From Galaxea fascicularis (lineage: Eukaryota; Cnidaria; Anthozoa; Scleractinia; Euphylliidae), in assembly GCA_948470475.1 (NCBI GenBank), contig OX419345.1:21509000-21572999 (forward strand): a stretch of 64,000 nt of DNA, in the 5' to 3' direction. Each line of letters opens with the position of its first letter. The first letter of the stretch is position 1. Position numbers and translations under genes: made by a program. A model generated the notes under the pieces. It had not been told where the DNA came from. It did not search any database and saw only the letters and a list, made by a program, of their open reading frames with translations. Below are positions 23,601-29,631 of this stretch, in pieces.

Positions 23601-25611
23601 ATTTTCCTGCTGTTTGAAATTTTTGTTCTTCTATAATCGCTTCCATTAGCCGTGTACTGAAGTGATACTAATAATAATAACCTTTATTTAAAAGAGGATA
23701 ACACCTATTACTATAAAGTGTTCTCCCTAGTGGCCCTCGAAATCAATTGAACTTTAAATGAATTCAAATCAACTGTTAGTTTTTGAGGAGAGGGGAAAAC
23801 CGGAGTAAACGGAGAAAAACCTCTCGGAGCAGAGTAGAGAACCAACAAACTCAGCCCACTTATGATGCCGAGTCGAGTGCGGGAATCGAACTCGGGACAC
23901 ATTGGTGGAAGGCGAGCGCTCTCAGCACTGCGTCAACCCTCCCCCCCCCCCCTCCCCCTAGTGAACCTCTACGCGCTGTTAAACGGCTCTTGGCAGCCAC
24001 AACGTATAAATCGTAAACCTTTTTTGGTACCTGCGCATTCTGTGCTGGCGCCATACTTCCGATACTTGTTTTCGTCATTCTTCCCACCAAAACACTGGCC
24101 GCCATTCTGTAGTGCAAACAGCTTCAAATCCTGTTGGTCTGCTGCCTCGGCACATTTCATCAGGGCATTCACTCTGGTCTTGTAATCATACTGTTTCAGT
24201 TGAGAATGTTTACCTTCGAGAGTTTGCATAGCTCGATCCTTTGGGGAGTCTGCCCAGCACCCAATACTTTTGAAAACTGCATTGAGAGAATGTTTGGGAG
24301 ATTTAAGAAGTTTTGGTACAAGCGGAACTGTGGTTTGTTCGGAATGCCAATTATTACTTGGGGGAACTATTTAGGAGATTTAAGAGATCGAGCAAACAGA
24401 CCAAATTCACGTAAGCTCTTGGTTTCACAGTATTTGTGACTTTTTAAAGCTTCGTCCATCCCTTCAGTATAAGCATCGCAACAGTAAGGACCAACGTGGG
24501 GTAGAGTGGACGATCTAGTTTTCGATATTGTGGATGATACTACCGATATCGATCGAAACAATGATGTAGTGGACGACATAGTAGATGGTGTAGTAATGGA
24601 CGATGTAGTTGTTCCCCACTTCAGTGGCGTATATTCTGTAGCAAGACGCAGCGTAACGTAACGTAACATGCACATACCAATCATAAAGATCTATGTAAGT
24701 TGCTTACATCTTCCTCTGATCTCAAATCTCTCCGTTCTATCTGGAGGAGAAGGCTTGGGCTTGAGTGTTTTGGCGGCATCTTTGCTTGTCTGAGGGGGGT
24801 TCGCAGGCACTGAATACCCACCGGAGTTTCCAGGAAACGTTGCTTCATTTGAGTGGAATTGGGAGGGATATGATATCGGTTGACTCTGGTCATAGGAGTA
24901 AGGGTTTGTCGACGATGATGGCGAGTAAGAAAGTTGCTGGGTTTGGGATGAATAGGAACTGGATGAGGAATATGAAGGGTAGGCTGCTTGGGATGGATAG
25001 GAAGAGGCGGGGAAGTAAGATAGAGGGGCTGGATAGGAAGCCGGTGAGGAGTAGGAAGGCGAAGAGGGGTAGGGGTAAGAAGAAGAGTAAGGAACTCGGG
25101 ATTGATATGATGGCACAGAAGAATCTGAATACTGTGATGCGTGTGGTGGTGGAGCTGGATATGAAGACTGGTAAAACGACGGCGGTGCTGGGGGGAGAGA
25201 GGGAGCGTAGGCCTCATAATGGGTAACATACGGATATGACCTCCCAAGGGAGCGAGATGATAAAGGATAGTTGTATGGGTTTGCTGGAGGATATAACGAT
25301 TTCCTGCCAAATGGTATTTTCTTAGTTCTGGAAATAAGATGTCTGGTCCGCAGAGGAACACCTGAAAGAAAAATCAATGTGTATTTATTGTGGCCAGCAG
25401 ATTTTCTGAAGATATCACAATTTCGTTTTATACTCTTTTCATTTTAAGCATCGTAACATCAAGCTAGTGAAGTATATTGACCTGGACTTTTGACTCCGAG
25501 AATGCGTTTCCTGGTCAACCAGGGACTGTGGTGTTTATGTGTTTTACTAGCATTAACAATAACAACAACTAACGCCGCGCTTAGGAGAGACTCTGCCAAT
25601 GACACCCTCAT
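4999..25611 (-). CDS. Secreted modular matrix protein: GCW module, six vWFA domains, LamG-like C-terminus
   Basis: A large secreted extracellular-matrix or adhesion protein. Coding exons 5'->3': 25611-25482, [25361-24708 optional], 24635-24411, 24276-24031, 23553-23514, 23311-23031, 22170-22138, 22025-21483, 21034-20859, 20221-19840, 19444-19409, 19024-18983, 18724-18360, 17579-17387, 16811-16776, 16456-16281, 14925-14544, 14148-14113, 13498-13457, 12895-12531, 11585-11393, 11098-11063, 10712-10537, 9211-8830, 8478-8443, 7846-7277, 6660-6094, 5642-4999. All have GT/AG borders and the lengths sum to a multiple of three. Without the optional exon the product is about 2110 aa: signal peptide ~1-20, Thr-rich ~44-118, GCW module ~119-213, Cys/Pro-rich ~214-500, vWFA domains ~500-1506, Gly/Ser-rich ~1518-1708, vWFA ~1708-1897, LamG ~1897-2110. 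Family knowledge: vWFA and LamG domains bind proteins or glycans outside the cell. Matrix or skeletal role is inference; no orthologue name is assigned. Confidence 0.88.
6094..6660 (-). CDS. vWFA domain 6 of the matrix protein (type III, single exon, MIDAS degenerate)
   Basis: A 567-nt phase 1-1 exon encodes an entire vWFA domain: VGVCRDKVDLAFLVDASGN, GGVTDIGSG, ILIVVTSGKSTG, VFCVGVGN, ATDPDGSHV and a terminal RVCKG. The metal site is altered (DASGN, TSG in place of TDG). Unlike domains 1-5 it has no internal intron, so it is a more distant relative, not part of the recent duplication. Confidence 0.86.
7277..7846 (-). CDS. Matrix protein Gly/Ser-rich exon
   Basis: A 570-nt phase 1-1 exon (190 aa) dominated by Gly and Ser, with degenerate internal repeats built on an Ile-Lys core (IVIKGSG, ITIKSGEGS, ITIKEGSGS) separated by Ser/Gly runs. 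It ends with a basic, less biased tail. It acts as a flexible spacer between the vWFA tandem and the last vWFA-LamG pair. The reverse strand is also open for 131 codons because of the composition; that is a shadow. Confidence 0.8.
7859..8113. mobile_element. Foldback (long-TIR) MITE with CCTAGG motifs
   Basis: The left arm from 7859 (AGTAGTATATCTT...) and the right arm ending at 8113 are inverted copies for most of the element, including AATT(A/G)AGCCCCGTTTTG and CCTAGGTACGGCCTAGGTG. The left arm has an extra internal partial repeat of about 22 bp. It lies in the intron upstream of the Gly/Ser exon. There is no coding capacity, so it must be non-autonomous. Confidence 0.8.
8443..8478 (-). CDS. 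36-nt linker micro-exon (SGGSLTT type)
   Basis: A 12-residue phase 1-1 exon (SGGSLTTPTST core) between vWFA 5 and the Gly/Ser exon, with acceptor CAACAG and donor GTAATG. Paralogous micro-exons lie at 11063-11098 and 16776-16811, where the first residue is Cys (CGGSLTTVTPT). Confidence 0.7.
8830..10712 (-). CDS. vWFA domain 5 of the matrix protein (type I, MIDAS intact)
   Basis: Exons 10712-10537 and 9211-8830. It has DGSGS, GGGTETG and TDGRSKDD. The second exon differs from those of domains 1 and 3 at several places in its C-terminal half (KDDVR for SDNIG, SGYN for NNYD, VKQAQ for VMKAQ), marking the left end of the recent tandem duplication. Confidence 0.85.
11063..11098 (-). CDS. 36-nt linker micro-exon (CGGSLTT type), copy 1
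   Basis: Phase 1-1 exon encoding CGGSLTTVTPT between vWFA 4 and vWFA 5. It is identical in sequence to the copy at 16776-16811. Confidence 0.7.
11393..12895 (-). CDS. vWFA domain 4 of the matrix protein (type II, MIDAS degenerate)
   Basis: Exons 12895-12531 and 11585-11393. Almost identical to domain 2, with differences such as PNEGTN here against PNKGTN there, and LPIL against LPKL near the end. The same degenerate metal site (DGSER, TGGAST) is kept in both copies. Its introns carry an inverted-repeat element (12211-12402) absent from the paralogous intron. Confidence 0.85.
12211..12402. mobile_element. MITE, AGGCCATTTCCGA family, copy 1
   Basis: 192 bp with terminal inverted repeats starting AGGCCATTTCCGAATTACCT and extending, imperfectly, through much of each half. 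It is flanked by AT on both sides. The paralogous site in duplication copy 2 (near 18232) is empty and shows a single AT, which confirms the insertion and a 2-bp duplication. A second member is at 50355-50500. Confidence 0.85.
13067..13369. mobile_element. Insertion with internal inverted repeats, copy 1 only
   Basis: About 303 bp present after GTGGTTAA in copy 1 and missing at the matching position (near 18896) in copy 2. Inside, TTTATTGCACCCATTTTGAA near 13160 is repeated inverted at the right end. This looks like a non-autonomous element, but I could not define clean terminal repeats. Confidence 0.6.
13457..13498 (-). CDS. 42-nt Pro/Thr/Ala linker micro-exon, copy 1
   Basis: Phase 1-1 exon with core ALPTPPTVAAPKT, acceptor TTGCAG and donor GTAAGT, between vWFA 3 and vWFA 4. 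Its duplicate at 18983-19024 keeps the same residues with one silent change. Confidence 0.7.
13757..14044. mobile_element. MITE inserted in duplication copy 1 (TATCAATGTTATGCCCGAGG termini)
   Basis: 288 bp with terminal inverted repeats containing TATCAATGTTATGCCCGAGG, flanked by TAAT on both sides. Duplication copy 2 has an uninterrupted TAAT at the matching place (near 19340), so the insertion followed the duplication. The interior holds a G-run and GGGGA(A/C)TTTGAA-like repeats. Confidence 0.8.
14113..14148 (-). CDS. 36-nt linker micro-exon (AGGVIQPPPTQ), copy 1
   Basis: Phase 1-1 exon with acceptor TTCACAG and donor GTAAAG. The core AGGVIQPPPTQ is flexible and Pro-rich; duplicate at 19409-19444. 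Confidence 0.65.
14544..16456 (-). CDS. vWFA domain 3 of the matrix protein (type I, MIDAS intact)
   Basis: Exons 16456-16281 and 14925-14544. The first exon is nearly identical to that of domain 5 (starts A-CKAK rather than E-CKAK); the second is nearly identical to that of domain 1. It carries DGSGS, GGGTETG and TDGRSSD, so the metal site is intact. The chimeric resemblance places a duplication breakpoint within or beside this domain. Confidence 0.85.
16776..16811 (-). CDS. 36-nt linker micro-exon (CGGSLTT type), copy 2
   Basis: Phase 1-1 exon between vWFA 2 and vWFA 3; duplicate of 11063-11098. Confidence 0.7.
16918..17208. other. Segment present in duplication copy 2 but missing in copy 1
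   Basis: About 270-290 bp between two short GTG matches (ACAGAGTG and CACGTGTG). Copy 1 has these ends joined directly near 11212, which fits a microhomology deletion in copy 1. It is intronic and non-coding. Confidence 0.6.
17387..18724 (-). CDS. vWFA domain 2 of the matrix protein (type II, MIDAS degenerate)
   Basis: Exons 18724-18360 (365 nt) and 17579-17387 (193 nt). It opens CSGKVDLAVLLDGSERIDF and contains FFKTSDVIFDFERYLD, GTNTGMG, VIVITGGAST, GVTIFCLGLG and a terminal VCCQG. The MIDAS DxSxS motif is DGSER and the usual TDG aspartate is replaced (TGG), so metal binding is probably lost. The intron sits after GGAST, about 63 residues further along the fold than in type I domains. Confidence 0.85.
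18983..19024 (-). CDS. 42-nt Pro/Thr/Ala linker micro-exon, copy 2
   Basis: Duplicate of 13457-13498, between vWFA 1 and vWFA 2, with intact splice sites and phase 1-1. Confidence 0.7.
19409..19444 (-). CDS. 36-nt linker micro-exon (AGGVIQPPPTQ), copy 2
   Basis: Duplicate of 14113-14148 with the same splice sites; lies between vWFA 1 and the Pro/Thr linker exon. Confidence 0.65.
19840..21034 (-). CDS. vWFA domain 1 of the matrix protein (type I, MIDAS intact)
   Basis: Two exons, 21034-20859 (176 nt) and 20221-19840 (382 nt), form a 186-aa vWFA domain. It opens with CKAKVDIGFIIDGSGSIENS, has GGGTETG and VVITDGRS, and closes with Cys in TACKG. The metal-ion-dependent adhesion site residues (DxSxS, Thr, Asp) are all present, so divalent-cation-dependent ligand binding is plausible. 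The intron is phase 0 after EAK. The second exon is nearly identical to that of domain 3, but the first exon is more diverged (NS, EAT, ILTYD), which locates the edge of the recent duplication. Confidence 0.85.
21483..23311 (-). CDS. Matrix protein Cys/Pro/Gly/Thr-rich region (three exons)
   Basis: Exons 23311-23031, 22170-22138 and 22025-21483 encode about 286 aa. Irregular repeats contain NPC, CGTS, GGC and PCP motifs with many Cys, Pro, Gly, Ser and Thr, ending in a Thr/Pro/Lys-rich tail. Cysteines recur every 10-20 residues, suggesting an extended disulfide-rich spacer. The acceptor of the 543-nt exon was chosen at GAG|GAACAGG because it gives phase 1 and a pyrimidine-rich tract. No globular family is recognised. 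Confidence 0.68.
23514..24276 (-). CDS. Matrix protein GCW...FALQNGGQC...GGPWSNEVY module (two exons)
   Basis: Exons 24276-24031 (246 nt) and 23553-23514 (40 nt) encode a roughly 95-aa module. Landmarks in order are GCWAD, DRAMQTLEG, a helical stretch with CAEAAD, FALQNGGQCFGG, KYGASTEC and GGPWSNEVYSF. I recognise this pattern from anthozoan extracellular proteins; it resembles WSC-like carbohydrate-binding modules in layout, but I cannot assign a Pfam family. The splice junction falls inside the module at ECAG|DGEGG. A tRNA-derived SINE sits in the 477-bp intron between the two exons. Confidence 0.75.
23668..23947 (-). mobile_element. tRNA-derived SINE (intron of matrix gene)
   Basis: Read on the minus strand, the head at ~23947 has a tRNA-like A box (CGCAGTGCTGAGAGCGC) and B box (CGAGTTCGATTCCCGCACT), then a body with TCTCCG and CCGGTTTTCCCCTC blocks, and a (TTATTA)n tail at ~23668. 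It lies between the two exons of the GCW module. A functional tRNA is ruled out because no complete cloverleaf or acceptor stem is present. Confidence 0.75.
24411..24635 (-). CDS. Matrix protein exon: Thr/Ser-rich stalk with small Cys segment
   Basis: A 225-nt phase 1-1 exon. The first half is Thr/Ser-rich (TTTSSITTPSTMSSTTS), a likely O-glycosylated stalk. The second half has YCCDAYTEGMDEALKSHKYC, so cysteines precede the GCW module in the next exon. Spliced to exon 1 its first codon becomes GAA (Glu), in frame; spliced to the Ser/Tyr/Pro exon it becomes TAA. Confidence 0.78.
24708..25361 (-). CDS. Ser/Tyr/Pro-rich cassette exon of the matrix protein (optional, ends in a junction stop)
   Basis: This 654-nt exon (phase 1-1, 218 aa) is very rich in Ser, Tyr and Pro, with many SYP, PSY and SSYP motifs and few charged residues until the end. 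It has a good acceptor (polypyrimidine tract then AG before GTGTTCC) and a GTAAGC donor. The composition resembles intrinsically disordered structural or adhesive proteins. The last exon base is T and the next exon begins AA, so inclusion produces TAA right at the junction. Inclusion would make a 261-aa secreted Ser/Tyr/Pro protein; skipping would make the long protein. The alternate frame here is also open but is Pro/His/Leu-rich nonsense. Confidence 0.7.
25482..25611 (-). CDS. Matrix protein exon 1: start codon and signal peptide
   Basis: The chosen ATG at 25611 begins a 43-aa segment with an N-terminal region (MRVSLAESLL), a hydrophobic core (SAALVVVIVNA) and a likely signal-peptidase site around NASK. 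A basic LTRKR, a possible furin-type site, follows. The donor after position 25482 leaves phase 1. The frame stays open upstream, and another ATG 12 codons earlier (MCICCLFFLEFK) could also serve, but the downstream one gives the cleaner signal peptide. Single-G phase matches the acceptors of both the optional exon and the Thr-rich exon. Confidence 0.8.
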
Positions 25612-28600
25612 CTTGAACTCTAAGAAAAACAAACAACAAATACACATTATACCCGTATGGACTGTAAACAAAGTAAACGAATAAAAAACAAATGTGAAGG
25701 TCGCAAAGCAATCCACTTTTGCAAAGCCCAAGTTTTCTGAATAAATATATTCAGTCAGGCTCAGTGCTTCACAAACAGGAAGACTGGCGAAGCCGCTCAC
25801 CGGTTATCCTGAACAAACGCACGACAAGCTCCATGTTCGGGACTTAATAAATACTTACTTTAAAATCTAATGTTCACTTGTAAAAGATTTCTGAAAAAAT
25901 TTATAGCCAGTATTACTAGAGCCTGTTGTATGACTACTAGTGCGTAATTTCCCATAGGCGTATTATTTACTGACCGACTATTTCATCTGTTAGGCTCCAC
26001 TAGCAACTCATAACTGATGTGTTCCGATGGGAAGTAGTCAGCATGTAAGTGTACGAGTGCAGATCAATTAAAGATGAACTGTGAGTCTGAACTGAGGTTT
26101 TTGCAGTGTAGGGCCACTAGTTATTGTGGCTTCACTAATGGCTCCGTTACACTCAAATTCGACGGTGACCCGCTAAAGCCAAGAAACGATTAAAGTACTT
26201 AAGGTCCATCCGTGGTTATTGTGTCAAGTGCTTATAACTGGCATTCTAACGAAATAGCAAAAATGTAATAGCGTAGCCAACTTACACTACTAACTGCATC
26301 TGTAGCTTCCTAAATAAGCTTAAAACATCAACCAAAACCGGATCATGATGAATCACTCATTCCCTGACCTTCACAGCGTAGTTTTACGAGCCTGTGATTT
26401 TGTTCATGTCAGTCATTTCCTAGAAACAAAAGGAAAAGGTCTATATTTTAGTGTTGCAACGCAAATAGAAACTATCATTACTTCAAATGACTTCATGTCT
26501 TGAACAAACCAACAAACCATTAATAATTAGTGAATTAGAGATCTAATCCCTCGACAGTCCTACATAAAAAGAGGATTAAGTTGTCAGGCACCATCTAACT
26601 CGTCACGAACTACTGGTAAGGTTGTTAACCTTGTCATTAGAAAAAAAAACGTTTCGCTACACAGGCTGCAATTACGTAGAACTGATTTCGCCCGCCCCCC
26701 GTTGTTGATAAGCCTTCAGGAAGTAATGAGTGCATGACTCAACGTTCAACGCATCATATTTGGCAATTAAAATTGCCTTGAAAATAACCAAACACACACA
26801 AAACTCAACATAAATCGAAAGCACTTGCACTGGTCTCGTTTGGTTTGTGAAAACCGTACATGACCTACACTGTTTAAAACAACCAATCTTGCTGAAGAAA
26901 GGGTTAAGTGGCACTTATTGACCTGTTGCAAAGACAAGCTTGTTATAATTGAACAAGCCACCAGAAGTCTGCCTCTGGGACAAATGGAAATATTAGGAGT
27001 GGAAGCCTAGGTTTTTTAACATTTAATTCAAAGATCTGATTATTAATTCTCCTTTCTAGCTGCTATATAGTTCCTTGTACATTGTATCAAAATAACACCC
27101 TCCGGGTGATAAATTTGTCTATTCTCATCACCTGTGTGTTGAGCAATGTATCGATGTTATAAGGAGAATTTACATACTAATCATTTCTGGGAGTTCAGGG
27201 GTTTACCTTGTTTAAAGAATCATCAACAGGAAAACAGACATAAGATAAAAGGTAAGAAGTTACACTAACCCCAAATCTGGTTACTTTGCCCAGTTTGTCT
27301 TAGAAACAAAACTGCGCATTTTTTGGTGTTGTCCGAGGGCGCGCGTTCAAAGCAAAGACTTTTCGTTTGGTAGCAGAACAAACGGTCATTTTCAGTGGTG
27401 AAATTCGAGAGCTCTGCTGAATTGATTGGGTGCTAAAGTTAACTTCGAACAACACGCTAAGCATTTGCAATTTGACAGTAACAGCGCGGTGCATTTCAAC
27501 TTTCACTGAAATTCTTCAAGCCGTAACGGTGCCGCATCATTACAGTATATGGGTCCCTGGCGACCCTGCAGCCACTGCGGTGGAGTCTCATTTTGTCATG
27601 TAGGCAAGGGTTCAAATAACTGCTGATGTACATGTGGTGTATTAATCTTTTTTTTAAATCGCTACATCAAAATGTAAATTGTTATTTGCGGTCCCCTACA
27701 CTATTGCTATGGAACGATCCGTGTCCTTAGTTCTCGTCATAAAATTCGATGCGGATCACTGCAAGGGTTAAAGGTATGAAAACGGATACATTACCTGTCA
27801 GTCCCTTGTGATTATCGATGAAGGGAAGACTCTTGGTGAAGGTCAGTTGCAACGGCCTCGTGCGGGTTCTATAAGAAAACAAAAACAACCTTTAAAAAAA
27901 AACAAAAGAAAAAGTAGAAAAAAAAAAAAAAACTCAGCCGGTAACGGTACCTCCGCGTTTGGAGCGCTGTACCCTGACGATTATCCCCGAGATTCCGGCC
28001 CGGGGATCGCTTATACCAGCTGAGCCCAGCACCTCACACACCCGAGTGAATATCCTGTCATCCCATGACACCCAGTGAGGGAGAGATTTGTCAGCCTCTA
28101 AACCATTCGTGACAATCCCACTCCAAACGCGCAGCAAACAAAGTACCAGACCTACATATCAATCTGGATGAAAAAATTCTATTTAAATGTGATGTGATTT
28201 AGTCATTTTGTCATCCATGTGGTGCGCATTTAATGCGTATCGGCCATTGTGGTGTAAAGGATGTCAATTACTCTTAGCCTGAGATCATGCCCTCTTCCTA
28301 TTATCCCTTTATGTCTCTCACGGCAACAGGCTTCGGTCAGAGAGGTAGCGAGCTACTGCTCGAGCATTGATGTTTTCTTTTGACGCACTTTAACGAATTC
28401 GAAGTCATTTGCTCGTATGATGGGAAGTCTTGCCTACAGATTCTTTGACAGCATTTCTGACAGACACTTCATCATCTTCCTCGCCCAACATTATTATACC
28501 ATGGGCAATGACCGATTCCCATTTTAAGTGATACTGTTCGACGACATCTTCATCGCTCTAGTCACACCGAAGCACTTTCATAAAGCAAATCCTAGTGCCT

Positions 28601-29631
28601 TCTTCTTTCTAGCGACTGGTTTTGCCTGAGTCTTATTACCATGATTGTTAAACGGGACAGTAGCTCACAGCCTCTCTGACCGATTCAGACGACGATAGGT
28701 CCCACTAGCTGTGCTGTTTCTCATCATCATGTTTCTTGCATGGTCTAGTGCTCTCCATACATTGGAACTTGAAACCTGAGTAGTATTGGAACCTGAAGCC
28801 TATCACATCTGGCAATTTTAGGTCATTTTACATCGATGCTGTTCCCGATCGAAGAATATTCGAGGCATATTCCAACATCTGAGCAACACGTTTAATTTTA
28901 TCTTCCTCCCTCTCCTTGACTTGAATCACGTGATTCCTCTCGCGATTGAATAAAATCGGAAACAGGTTTACACAAAAATTTCAAGGTTTGCATTGAATAA
29001 AAACTCAAGGCATTGGATTGGATAATAAAAATGAAAAGATTAGATTGAATGAAGATTTATATTTTCGATTGGATTGAATGGTTTTTCACTGGATTAAATT
29101 AAACCAATATTTGGTGGATTGTGGATCTCAAATGAATTTTCACTAGTTTAGAATAAACCAATATTTGGGGATTAAACATATATTGCAAGGATTAAATTTT
29201 GCTACAAAAGGCTTGCCATACCAGGAGGTGTATTATTGGTTAGGTTTCTCCAGCAACTCATAACAAGCCAGAAGTACTGTCACTGTGAGTTTTAACGTGG
29301 GCTCAAATGCCTTGAACTTTTTTTTTCAATTCGTGTTCGACTAAGGCTGTGAAAGTACGGCTAAGGGTGTCTAAGGATGTCAAAGTATGTCACAAGATGG
29401 AGTTACGGCTTAGGATTCACAATATTCTTCGATTTCACTCTCGTGACAAGGCGGTCTTGTTGATGGTCGAAACAATACAATTTTGTTTTGCATAATTTTT
29501 TAGTTCACAGACTATTGTTCTTGACCACCAACATGGCAGCCATGACGTCACATGCAATTTGTTCCCAGCCGCTGACCGTTATACAGGATGTACGGTGTTT
29601 ACACATTTTTGCCGGCGTGCAACAAATTTTG
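25612..29631. other. Divergent intergenic region
   Basis: Four kilobases separate the start of the minus-strand matrix gene from the start of the plus-strand transporter, so promoters for both presumably lie here. I see an A-rich run at 27890-27930, a GATTGAAT-rich low-complexity stretch at 28945-29170, and the decayed coding relic at 28410-28950. No intact gene is visible. Confidence 0.55.
28410..28950 (-). pseudogene. Decayed coding segment of unrecognised protein
   Basis: Three minus-strand pieces have protein-like composition but are broken by stops and frame changes. They are a charged helical stretch (HVIQVKEREEDKIKRVAQML) near 28850-28950, a segment with VWRALDHARNMMM near 28660-28770, and an acidic stretch (WESVIAHGIIMLGEEDDEV) near 28415-28520 after two in-frame TAGs. 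The order is collinear. It could be a dead gene copy or the remnant of a transposon-encoded protein; I do not recognise the family. Confidence 0.4.

Noticed and set aside
24765..25226. A 153-codon plus-strand Lys/Arg-rich frame
   Set aside because: Antisense shadow of the Ser/Tyr/Pro-rich exon.
24681..25361. A 226-codon Pro/His/Leu-rich minus-strand frame
   Set aside because: It overlaps the Ser/Tyr/Pro exon in another frame; the biased repeat makes more than one frame open. The phase of the neighbouring exons supports only the Ser/Tyr/Pro frame.
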